Assembly: GCA_946631345.1 (NCBI GenBank)
Contig: CAMPAA010000058.1
Location: 1 to 15,560, forward strand
Direction of reading: 5' to 3'
Source of the DNA: an uncultured Verrucomicrobiota bacterium
Lineage (GTDB): Bacteria; Verrucomicrobiota; Kiritimatiellia; RFP12; UBA1067
Length of the DNA stretch: 15,560 bases
Part shown: positions 6,624-13,317 of the stretch, piece by piece
Layout: each line of letters begins with the position of its first letter
How positions within the stretch are numbered: position 1 is the stretch's first letter
Notes under the pieces: generated by a model
Databases searched by the model: none
What the model was told of the DNA's origin: nothing
The model's input: only the letters and a program-made list of their open reading frames with translations
Translations under genes and position numbers: made by a program

Positions 6624-7483
6624 CCGCCGACAATGTTCCTCAGGTTCGCCATGATGCGTCCCGCGACTTCGGCGCGGTTCATCGTATAGATGTGCACGGC
6701 GTTGATGCCGTTCGCGAAAAGGTCAACGATCTGCTCCGTGGCGTAGGCTACGCCCGCGTCGAGCATGGCGGCCGGCCTGTCGCCATAGCGGTCAACTATG
6801 GCCTTGAAGCGGCTTGGCAGGTAGGTGCCCGAAATCCGGCAGATGCGGGCAATCTGCCGCCCGTTTGTCACGGGCATTATGCCGGCGATCACCGGCACGG
6901 TCACGCCGCGGTCGCGCAGCTTCGAGAGATAGCGGTAGAATATATTGTTGTCGAAGAACATCTGCGTGGTTACGAAGTCGAGCCCGGCAGCAACCTTGTC
7001 GCGCAGATGGATGATGTCATCCTCCATGTGGTCGCACTCCGGGTGACATTCCGGATAGCATGCGCCCCCGAGGCAGAATCCAGCCGGACGCAGCGCGCGC
7101 ACGAGATCGACGGCATGCGCAAAGTCTCCGCCGGTCGGTCCGGAGACGTCTTTTGGAAGATCGCCGCGCAGACACAGTACGTTCTCGATGCCGGCTTTGT
7201 GCAGAGCATCGACCTCGCCAGCGATGCTGCCGCGTGTTGCCGTGAGGCAGGTGAGGTGGGCGAGAGCAGGAACTCCGCACGCCTGCACGAAAGACGCGAT
7301 CTGCACGGTGTTGGCCTGGGCGTTGCCCGATGCGCCGTACGTGACCGACATAAACGCTGGCCGTTGCTGCGCAAGCTGTGTGACCGCCTCACGCACCGGC
7401 TCGAACGGCGCATCCTTGCGAGGCGGAAATATCTCGAACGAAACGGTTGGCCGTCCACTCGCGAGTATGTCCTTGATTTTCAT
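6620..7483 (-). CDS. metF: Methylenetetrahydrofolate reductase
   Basis: A 287-residue bacterial-type MTHFR, the usual length. It reduces 5,10-methylene-THF to 5-methyl-THF, the methyl donor for MetH encoded two genes downstream. N-terminal VSFEIFPPR holds the catalytic glutamate (E17). Other family segments are FMSVTYGASG (44-53), LCLRGD, CYPECHPE in place of the common YPExHPE, and DFVTTQMFFDN (168-178) of the FAD barrel. Cytoplasmic FAD enzyme. The ATG has AAGGGAG 7 bases upstream. It is the first gene of a three-gene operon with 4-base overlaps at both junctions, read from the extended -10 at 7515-7523, divergent from the ABC ATPase gene. Confidence 0.97.
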   Translation of the reverse strand: MKIKDILASGRPTVSFEIFPPRKDAPFEPVREAVTQLAQQRPAFMSVTYGASGNAQANTVQIASFVQACGVPALAHLTCLTATRGSIAGEVDALHKAGIENVLCLRGDLPKDVSGPTGGDFAHAVDLVRALRPAGFCLGGACYPECHPECDHMEDDIIHLRDKVAAGLDFVTTQMFFDNNIFYRYLSKLRDRGVTVPVIAGIMPVTNGRQIARICRISGTYLPSRFKAIVDRYGDRPAAMLDAGVAYATEQIVDLFANGINAVHIYTMNRAEVAGRIMANLRNIVGG

Positions 7484-7506
7484 GTTTTATCTCCCTTGTG
7501 CCAAAC

Positions 7507-7530
7507 GCGGATAAAGTATATCATATCCGC
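7507..7530. promoter_or_regulatory. Candidate operator: GCGGATA-N10-TATCCGC
   Basis: A perfect 7-bp inverted repeat, GCGGATA (7507-7513) and TATCCGC (7524-7530), spans the whole metF -10 and ends one base before the -35 of the divergent ABC gene promoter (7531). A dimeric repressor bound here would block metF and could affect the other promoter. As RNA it would sit at the extreme 5' end, so a DNA site is more likely than a leader hairpin. The regulator is not known. Confidence 0.5.
7515..7523 (-). promoter_or_regulatory. Extended -10 promoter of the metF operon
   Basis: Minus-strand TGATATACT: TG, one base, then TATACT (7515-7520). No good -35 lies at 16-18 bases upstream. Predicted start near 7508 gives a leader of about 25 bases, just enough for AAGGGAG and too short for a SAM or cobalamin riboswitch. 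Confidence 0.55.
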
Positions 7531-7559
7531 TTGAAAACGGGGGGCGATTCTGGTATATT
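7531..7559 (+). promoter_or_regulatory. Promoter of the ABC ATPase gene
   Basis: TTGAAA (7531-7536), 17-base spacer, TATATT (7554-7559) with TGG before it. Start expected near 7566. The leader can form GGAGA (7569-7573) / TCTCC (7586-7590), which would hide the only purine-rich ribosome-site candidate. Confidence 0.7.
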
Positions 7560-7600
7560 CATGCGCTTGGAGAGAATTCAGCGCTTCTCCGCGACATGAA

Positions 7601-8803
7601 ATGAAAGTGCTTGGAAGATACGATATTGCGCCCGGAGAGCTATGGGCGGTGACGGGATCCGACCCCGTGTTGCGAAGCGAGTGGTGCGCGCGCATCGCAC
7701 GTGACGAGGCCGTTGCGGACGACGTGGCGCTCCTCAACTTCGCGCAGCACGCCGAGGAGGCCCAGCGTACAGGATGGCCGCAGGCGCGCTATTATGCGGA
7801 TAGTGGCAGGACCGTGGCGGACTACCTGTCGTTTGACGCCGTATACGATGTGAACCCCTTCGAGATGGGGCGACGCTTCCCGGAGTCGCGCAGTGCATAC
7901 CGGAAGCGGCTGAACGGCATCGTGCGACTTCTTGGCCTTGAAAGGCTGAACAGCCGCCCCATGATCGCGCTTTCCAACGGCGAAACGCGCCGCGCGCTTC
8001 TTGCGCGCGCGCTGGCGAAGCGTCCGAAGCTTCTGGTGCTGGACGATCCCGCCGGCGGGCTTGATACGCTACAGCGCGAGAATCTCAGAGGCATAGTCTC
8101 CAATCTGGCTAAGGGCGGACTTTCGGTCATATTCGCCTACCGCCATGCCGACGAAGTGCCGCCGGGTGCAACGAAATGGCTGACGGTGGGCAGGAATGGA
8201 CTTGCGACGACTAGGGCGAAACGCGCCACGAAAATGGCGGGTAAGCGCGGTGTGGGTGGCGGCAAGGCCACACGACTCGCCAAGCCGCGCAAAAAGGATG
8301 CGGTGCCTGTCATCGAGATACGTGATCTCACGCTTTCTGTGGGAGGGCGGCGGCTCTTCAGCCATCTTTCATGGACGGTTCGGCGTGGCGAACGGTGGGT
8401 GCTGCGCGGGGAGAACGGCAGCGGCAAGACGACGCTGTTTGCGCTGATCACGGGCGACAGCCCGCTTGCATATGCGGCAGACATAAAGGTGTTTGGTGTT
8501 CCGCGCGAGACGGGGCGGGACCTGACGCAGGTACGGCGTCGCATCGGCGTGGTGAGCCCGGAGATGCAGGCCTATCTCGGCATGTCGCCCAGGTCGCTGC
8601 TTGATGCCGCCTTGCGCGGAAAGCATGATCTGCTGCTGCTGGATGAGCCGTTCATGAACCTTGATGCGCGCGAGGCTCGCCGCATGGCACGCCGGATCGA
8701 GGCATACCTGCGTGCACACCGCGGCGTGACCGCAATACTGATCTGCCACAGGCTGGACGAGGCACCGCGCGTTTTCGACCAGGAGTTTCTCCTTCGCGGA
8801 TGA
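7601..8803 (+). CDS. Tandem-domain soluble ABC ATPase, ModF-like, with complementary degenerate halves
   Basis: A 400-residue protein with two ABC ATPase units and no membrane segment, resembling ModF-type tandem cassettes but shorter. Unit 1 (about 1-200): the Walker A place reads GSDPVLRS (19-26), without the P-loop glycines and with Arg for Lys; Q-loop Q49, signature LSNGE (124-128), Walker B LLVLDDP (144-150) and H182 are kept. A basic Gly/Lys/Arg-rich linker covers about 200-235. Unit 2 (236-400): intact Walker A GENGSGKTT (270-278), VVSPEMQ (317-323), Walker B LLLLDEP (344-350) and H383, but only about 20 residues separate the Q-loop from Walker B, so the helical subdomain and signature are missing. 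One composite ATP site (unit 2 Walker A with unit 1 signature) can form; the other cannot. Substrate or partner unknown. Confidence 0.85.
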   Translation: MKVLGRYDIAPGELWAVTGSDPVLRSEWCARIARDEAVADDVALLNFAQHAEEAQRTGWPQARYYADSGRTVADYLSFDAVYDVNPFEMGRRFPESRSAYRKRLNGIVRLLGLERLNSRPMIALSNGETRRALLARALAKRPKLLVLDDPAGGLDTLQRENLRGIVSNLAKGGLSVIFAYRHADEVPPGATKWLTVGRNGLATTRAKRATKMAGKRGVGGGKATRLAKPRKKDAVPVIEIRDLTLSVGGRRLFSHLSWTVRRGERWVLRGENGSGKTTLFALITGDSPLAYAADIKVFGVPRETGRDLTQVRRRIGVVSPEMQAYLGMSPRSLLDAALRGKHDLLLLDEPFMNLDAREARRMARRIEAYLRAHRGVTAILICHRLDEAPRVFDQEFLLRG

Positions 8804-8824
8804 TCGTGCGCCGCTTGCCACATA

Positions 8825-8833
8825 TGGTATAAT
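8825..8833 (+). promoter_or_regulatory. Extended -10 promoter before the secreted unknown protein gene
   Basis: TGGTATAAT, a perfect extended -10 (TATAAT at 8828-8833). The -35 position holds no good match. Start near 8840 leaves a leader of only about five to ten bases before the TTG 8845 or GTG 8851 start. It may also drive argH and the ClC gene downstream. Confidence 0.6.
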
Positions 8834-8850
8834 CGTATGCCGTTTTGGGC

Positions 8851-9960
8851 GTGAGGGCATATTTGCTGGCCGCTGTGACGGCGTGTATGGCCTGGGTGGC
8901 GGGAGCCGTTCAGGCAGAGCCTGTTGTTGCGCCAAAGGCGGCGGTGAGCGCGGATGGGTTCATCCGTGTGGTCGCCTACGATGATCCGCGCGACGAGGTG
9001 GGTTTCCGTCTGCCGATCTTGGCATTCGCCGGGAAGACGATAGATGGCATATCGGCGACGTTTGAGCTCAATCGCTCCAAGGTGAAGGAGCCTGGGCTTG
9101 TCATCTATGCACTCGATGGGCGCACGAACGACACGCGTGTGCTCGTTCAGCCGGAGACGCGCGCCAACGGCTCACGAGTGGTCAAAGTGTTCCTGCCAAG
9201 CCCTGGATATTCCGACCTCGACGAGCTGCGCACGGCTGTCGCAAGGTCGTTCGTTGGGCCGGAGCTGCCGGACTGGGTCGTGCAAGGTATTCTGCGCTGT
9301 CTGGACGCAGATACAAGGCGCGATGACAGGCGGTTCGTGCTGTCGCTCTGGTGCGATGGGCGACTTCCGTTCTTCCCCGCGCTGTGTACCGACCTGCGGG
9401 TGGGGAAAGGTCCTGCGGCGGCGCTGCCGGGATATGTTGTCGGATGGATCAGAGAAAAGAAGTTGCTCGACAATCTCATGGCGGAGAAGTGGGACGGCAG
9501 GAGGCTTGCCGAGCTGCTTACCGGCGAGAAGGAGCCGAGCCTGCAGGATCGCGCCTCCGATGAGCACCTTGCGCGGCTTACCCGTTCCGTGCTTGAACCC
9601 GGAGACTGCGGAATATTCGAGCTGGACATCTTCGCCTCCAGGCTCTTTCTATACTCGCCTACGTTCGACGTCAAGATGTTCGACGGCCGTGCCGTATGCT
9701 CGTTCCGCGAGGCGCTCTACGGGGACGGCTCGAACCTGATGGTGCGCGCTGCCGCGTTCATGAAGTCGCGCGAAATACCGCTCTACGCCATAGGGCGAGG
9801 CGACGAGCTGCAGGCCGCCGCCGCCGCCTACGAGCGCTTCCTGCTTGGCGTTGCGGCGGGCGAGGAGCGCGCAAAGCTTGAGGAGATGCTGGATACCGCT
9901 GACGCCAGACTGGAGGTAGCTTATGAAAAACGTCGAAAAAACAATCACCGGAAACGTTGA
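8851..9960 (+). CDS. Secreted protein of unknown function
   Basis: A 369-residue protein from GTG 8851; TTG 8845 would add two residues. The N-terminus is a clear signal peptide: MRAYLLAAVTACMAWVAGA, with likely cleavage at VQA|EP. I do not recognise the family. The central segment DELRTAVARSFVGPELPDWVVQGILRCL (split: DELRTAVARSFVG, then PELPDWVVQGILRCL) has the shape of gluzincin 'peptidase MA' proteins, where HExxH is followed by PxWlxEGlA, but the HExxH histidines are absent (RTAVARSF) and the glutamate is a glutamine. It may be an inactive relative. The C-terminus is Ala/Glu-rich and helical (ERAKLEEMLDTADARLEVAY). No lipobox or transmembrane helix beyond the signal. The last 38 bases overlap the argH start in another frame. 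Real gene: confident; role: unknown. Confidence 0.8.
   Translation: MRAYLLAAVTACMAWVAGAVQAEPVVAPKAAVSADGFIRVVAYDDPRDEVGFRLPILAFAGKTIDGISATFELNRSKVKEPGLVIYALDGRTNDTRVLVQPETRANGSRVVKVFLPSPGYSDLDELRTAVARSFVGPELPDWVVQGILRCLDADTRRDDRRFVLSLWCDGRLPFFPALCTDLRVGKGPAAALPGYVVGWIREKKLLDNLMAEKWDGRRLAELLTGEKEPSLQDRASDEHLARLTRSVLEPGDCGIFELDIFASRLFLYSPTFDVKMFDGRAVCSFREALYGDGSNLMVRAAAFMKSREIPLYAIGRGDELQAAAAAYERFLLGVAAGEERAKLEEMLDTADARLEVAYEKRRKNNHRKR
9912..9916 (+). promoter_or_regulatory. Ribosome-binding site of argH inside the upstream gene
   Basis: GGAGG six bases before ATG 9923, inside the coding sequence of the secreted protein. It fixes the argH start and the 38-bp overlap, and points to co-transcription. 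Confidence 0.75.
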
Positions 9961-11293
9961 TCCGGACGTGCTTGAATACACCGTGGGAGAGGATCCCGTG
10001 CTTGACCGCGAGCTTGTGAAGTGGGACGCCGCCGGAACCGCGGCGCACGTGACGATGCTTTCGCGGATGAAACTCCCCAAGGGCGTGCCGCCCGTGGTCA
10101 CGCCTGGCGAGGCGGCGAAGGTGCGCCGTGCGCTTGCGTCCGTCGTGAAGGAATTTGCGGATGGAACATTCGAGATCCGCGAGGCCGATCAGGATGTCCA
10201 CATGGCGGTGGAGCGCAGGCTAACCGAAAAGCTCGGCGACCTCGGCAAGAAGATACACACGGGCCGCAGCAGAAACGACCAGGTGGCGGTTGACGTGCGC
10301 CTGCACATCAAGGACCAGATTCTTGCGTTGGAGGGGGAGGTGGCGGAACTGGCGGCGGAGCTTTGCTCGTTCGGCCGTCGCCACAGCCTCCTGCCTCTTG
10401 TGGGGCGCACGCATCTCCAGCCGGCGATGCCGAGCTCCGTGGGCGTGTGGGCGAGCGGGCACGCCGAAATGATTCTCGACCAGACGGCCAACCTTGAGGC
10501 GGCTTACGCGATGAACGACCTGTGCCCGCTCGGCAGCGCCGCCGGATACGGCGTGCCGCTGCCGCTCGACAGGAAGCTTACGAGCAGATTGCTCGGATTC
10601 TCGCGCCCGCTGCACAATGTGTTCGGCGCGTCCATGGCTCGTGGCGAGGACGAGGCCGCGCTGCTCTCGGCGCTGGCGCAGATGATGGCGGTGCTGTCGC
10701 GTCTGGCGGAAGACCTGATACTGTTCTCCATGCCGGAATTCGCCTACTTCCGCCTGCCGCGCGAATACTGCACTGGTTCGTCGATAATGCCGCAGAAGTA
10801 CAATCCCGACGTGCTGGAACTTGTGCGCTCCAAGGCGGCGATCGTGCTTGGGCTGCAAACCGCAGCGCTGTCGCAGCTTCATGCGATGCCGGGCGGATAC
10901 AACCGCGATCTGCAGGATTCGAAGGGGCTGTACATGAAGGGGCTTGCGGTAACGCGCACGACGCTTCGAATAGTTGCCAAGGTCGTGGCTGGATTGACCG
11001 TGGACGAGGCGAAGCTGCGCGCGGGCTTCATACCAGGCGTTTTCGCGACTGACGCCGCTCTCCGCCAGGTTGCGGCGGGCGTTCCGTGGCGCGAGGCGTA
11101 CCATGACGTGCGCGACCATCTCGAACGGCTCGAGACGGAGGATGCGGACCGTGCGGTCCTCGCCAAGCGCCATCTCGGCGCAACGAACGGTCTCGACTGG
11201 GGGATGTACGCGCGGCGCATAGCCGCACTACGCGGCAAGGCAGCAAAGCGCCGCCGCGCATTCGATGCAAAGATTGCCGCTCTTTTTGCCTGA
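9923..11293 (+). CDS. argH: Argininosuccinate lyase
   Basis: A 456-residue member of the fumarase/aspartase superfamily that splits argininosuccinate into arginine and fumarate, the last step of arginine synthesis; cytoplasmic homotetramer. Conserved segments in order: DVHMAVERRLTEKLGDLG (91-108), HTGRSRNDQ (112-120), GRTHLQPAMP (161-170) with the catalytic-base histidine region, and the superfamily signature GSSIMPQKYNPD (285-296), where GSxxMxxKxN is intact though the usual KKN reads KYN. The N-terminus keeps the family's D...GTAAHVTML pattern (35-46). No other arginine gene is in the window. It overlaps the upstream secreted-protein gene by 38 bp, and the ClC gene starts two bases after its stop. 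A lyase of related substrate cannot be fully excluded. Confidence 0.92.
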   Translation: MKNVEKTITGNVDPDVLEYTVGEDPVLDRELVKWDAAGTAAHVTMLSRMKLPKGVPPVVTPGEAAKVRRALASVVKEFADGTFEIREADQDVHMAVERRLTEKLGDLGKKIHTGRSRNDQVAVDVRLHIKDQILALEGEVAELAAELCSFGRRHSLLPLVGRTHLQPAMPSSVGVWASGHAEMILDQTANLEAAYAMNDLCPLGSAAGYGVPLPLDRKLTSRLLGFSRPLHNVFGASMARGEDEAALLSALAQMMAVLSRLAEDLILFSMPEFAYFRLPREYCTGSSIMPQKYNPDVLELVRSKAAIVLGLQTAALSQLHAMPGGYNRDLQDSKGLYMKGLAVTRTTLRIVAKVVAGLTVDEAKLRAGFIPGVFATDAALRQVAAGVPWREAYHDVRDHLERLETEDADRAVLAKRHLGATNGLDWGMYARRIAALRGKAAKRRRAFDAKIAALFA

Positions 11294-11295
11294 CC

Positions 11296-12648
11296 ATGTT
11301 CCGCCGCCTTTCAATCAGCTCATGGAAGTTCTTCCTCTCCGGCAACGGGATGACGATCCGCACGGGCCGCTACTTTGGGCGCGCGGCGGTGCTGGGCGCG
11401 ATGGTGGGGCTTGTTACCGTCGCTTTCGAACGGCTGATTGACTTTGGCCACGGATTCTTTGGGGTGGAGCGGCTCGCCGCTTCGCACCGGTGGGCGTTGT
11501 TCATCCTGCCGGCGCTCGGATCGGTGGCGGGTTCGCTTCTCATCAAGAGGTTCGCGTCGCTACGCCATGCGCGCGGAACCGATTCCGCCATTTACGCATA
11601 CCATCACGGCGACGGCGTGATTCCACCGGCCGTCGTGCCTGTGAAGTCTGTAGCGTCGGTGCTTACGGTGGCGAGCGGTGGTTCCGCGGGATATGAGGGG
11701 CCGGTCACGCTGATCGGTGCGGCGTGCGGGTCGTTCCTGGCGTCGGCCCTTCGCCTTGACGGGCGGGCACGCCGCATTCTCATGGCTGCGGGGCTGGCCG
11801 CAGGCATCGGCGCGCTTTTCCGTGCGCCGCTTGCCGGGGCGCTGTTTGGCGCGGAGATATTCTACTCGTCGAGTGATCTCGAGTACGACGTGATCCTGCC
11901 GTCGTTCGTGGCGAGCGCGGTTTCGTACACCGTGTTTGCGTGCTTTCTCGGCTGGGCGCCGCTGTTTGCGATGCCGAGCTGTTCGTTCGAGAACGGGATG
12001 CGTCTTTTCCCGTACATCGCCCTGGCGTTCGTGGTGACGCTCGGCGCCCGGTTCTACATCAGCTTTTTCCGTGGCACGGAGGCGCTGTTCACGCGCATGG
12101 ATCTGCCGAGCTGGGCGAAGGTTGCGATCGGCGGGCTCGCGACGGGCGCGCTTGGGTTCATTCTTCCGGAGGTCATGGGGCCGGGCTACGGCGTAATCCG
12201 CCACCTTTTCACGACTCCGGAGGCGGCGGTACTTTCAGAGACCGTATCGCGGCATTGGCCGTTACATGGTTTTCTGATCTTCTTCTTCCTGAAGGCGGTG
12301 GCCACGGCATGCACCGTAGGTTCCGGCGGCTCAGGCGGCGTTTTCGCCCCGGCGCTCGTATGCGGCGGTTCGTTGGGGGCGGCTGTCGGCATCGGATTCG
12401 AGGCGGTGCTGCCTTCCAGCATGGGCATACATCCGGCGGCGTTCGCTCTCGTGGGGATGGCTGGGTTCGTTGCGGCGGCTGTTAGATGCCCGCTGACGGC
12501 CATAGTGATGGTGGCCGAGATATCGGGCAACCATGAACTGCTTCTGCCGACCATGTGGGTGTGCGGGATTGCGTTCTGGCTCAACAACGGCTGGTCGCTT
12601 TACCGCAGCCAGGTGCACGACAGAGATGCTTCGCCCGTGTATCTTTAG
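11296..12648 (+). CDS. ClC-family chloride channel or transporter
   Basis: A 450-residue ClC membrane protein of about the usual bacterial core length, without CBS domains. The first anion-loop segment reads GTDSAI (94-99) in place of GSGIP. The gating-glutamate loop is GYEGP (132-136, E134) instead of GREGP. The internal segment FRAPLAGALFGAEIFY (175-190) keeps one glutamate (E187) but has Ile at the position matching the 'proton glutamate' of E. coli ClC. The pore loop is GSGGSGGVFAP (342-352), and a tyrosine in SLYRS (434-438) matches the central pore tyrosine. It has about ten or more hydrophobic membrane helices. The sequence style fits a broad bacterial clade with GTDxxI loops. ATG 11296 lies two bases after argH and has no ribosome site, so translation is probably coupled; ATG 11350 is an alternative. 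Confidence 0.92.
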   Translation: MFRRLSISSWKFFLSGNGMTIRTGRYFGRAAVLGAMVGLVTVAFERLIDFGHGFFGVERLAASHRWALFILPALGSVAGSLLIKRFASLRHARGTDSAIYAYHHGDGVIPPAVVPVKSVASVLTVASGGSAGYEGPVTLIGAACGSFLASALRLDGRARRILMAAGLAAGIGALFRAPLAGALFGAEIFYSSSDLEYDVILPSFVASAVSYTVFACFLGWAPLFAMPSCSFENGMRLFPYIALAFVVTLGARFYISFFRGTEALFTRMDLPSWAKVAIGGLATGALGFILPEVMGPGYGVIRHLFTTPEAAVLSETVSRHWPLHGFLIFFFLKAVATACTVGSGGSGGVFAPALVCGGSLGAAVGIGFEAVLPSSMGIHPAAFALVGMAGFVAAAVRCPLTAIVMVAEISGNHELLLPTMWVCGIAFWLNNGWSLYRSQVHDRDASPVYL

Positions 12649-12656
12649 CGGAACTA

Positions 12657-12665
12657 TGGTAGAAT
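12657..12665 (+). promoter_or_regulatory. Extended -10 promoter of purN
   Basis: TGG then TAGAAT (12660-12665), just after the ClC stop codon; no good -35. Start near 12672 leaves a leader of about 19 bases that carries AAGGAG (12677-12682). Confidence 0.55.
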
Positions 12666-12690
12666 ACGGGTCAAAGAAGGAGAGATGGTG

Positions 12691-13311
12691 ATGGCAACGT
12701 TGAAACTTGGTGTGCTTGGCTCTGGTTCCGGCACCAACATGCAGTCGATCGTGGATGCGATCGCAAAGGGTGAACTTGATGCCGAGGTGCGTCTCGTGCT
12801 GGCGGACGTGCCAGACGCCAAGATACTTGACCGTGCGAAGCGGCATGGGATTCAATGCCGCTACCTCGACTGCGCTCCGTGGAAGACGAAGCTTGAAGGG
12901 GCGGCCGAGGATGAGTGCATCCGTCTGCTGAAAGAGGCGGGATGCGATACCGTGGTGCTGGCAGGGTTCATGCGCATCGTGAAGCCCGGCCTCCTTTCGG
13001 CGTTCCCGATGCGGGTGCTGAACATACATCCCGCTCTCCTGCCAGCGTTCCCGGGCGTGCACAGCTGGAAGCAGGCGCTCGACTATGGCTGCAAGGTGGC
13101 TGGGGTGACGGTGCACTTCGTCGATGCCGGCACGGATTCCGGACCGATCATTGTGCAGAGATGCGTGCCGGTCATGGAGGATGACACGCCAGAGTCGCTT
13201 CACGCCCGCATCCAGGTCGAGGAGCACATCGCATTTCCTGAGGCGCTGAGATATCTCGCTGCCGGCCGCCTTCGCGTTGAGGGTCGCCGCGTGTTCATCG
13301 CCAAAGAATAG
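12691..13311 (+). CDS. purN: Phosphoribosylglycinamide formyltransferase
   Basis: A 206-residue GAR transformylase, which uses 10-formyl-THF to formylate GAR in purine synthesis. Conserved segments: LGVLGSGSGTNMQSI near the N-terminus (phosphate-binding loop), LAGFMRIVKPG (formyl-folate pocket), LNIHPALLPAFPG with the catalytic His of NIHPALLP, VAGVTVHFVDAGTDSGPII with the catalytic Asp (D of GTDSGPI), and a C-terminal EH...FPEAL. Two ATGs lie in frame, at 12685 and 12691; AAGGAG (12677-12682) sits two bases from the first and eight from the second, so I chose the second. The gene has its own promoter and is convergent with the PflX-like gene, six bases apart. Confidence 0.95.
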   Translation: MATLKLGVLGSGSGTNMQSIVDAIAKGELDAEVRLVLADVPDAKILDRAKRHGIQCRYLDCAPWKTKLEGAAEDECIRLLKEAGCDTVVLAGFMRIVKPGLLSAFPMRVLNIHPALLPAFPGVHSWKQALDYGCKVAGVTVHFVDAGTDSGPIIVQRCVPVMEDDTPESLHARIQVEEHIAFPEALRYLAAGRLRVEGRRVFIAKE

Positions 13312-13317
13312 CGGGCG

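Noticed and set aside
7484..7514. SAM or cobalamin riboswitch before metF
   Set aside because: The predicted leader is only about 25 bases and the whole divergent gap is 117 bases with two promoters, so neither riboswitch fits.
5218..7534. Long plus-strand frames opposite metH, the activation gene and metF
   Set aside because: High GC keeps antisense frames open. The minus-strand products carry all family motifs.
7561..7599. 12-codon frame (ATG 7561) before the ABC ATPase as a leader peptide
   Set aside because: The ATG lies one base after the -10, upstream of the expected start site, so it would not be in the message.
10775..10810. Tyr in the argH signature (PQKYN) as a lost catalytic residue
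   Set aside because: The superfamily pattern GSxxMxxKxN is intact; the changed position is variable.
10220..13227. Long minus-strand frames opposite argH, the ClC gene and purN
   Set aside because: Arg/His/Glu-rich shadows without recognisable domains.
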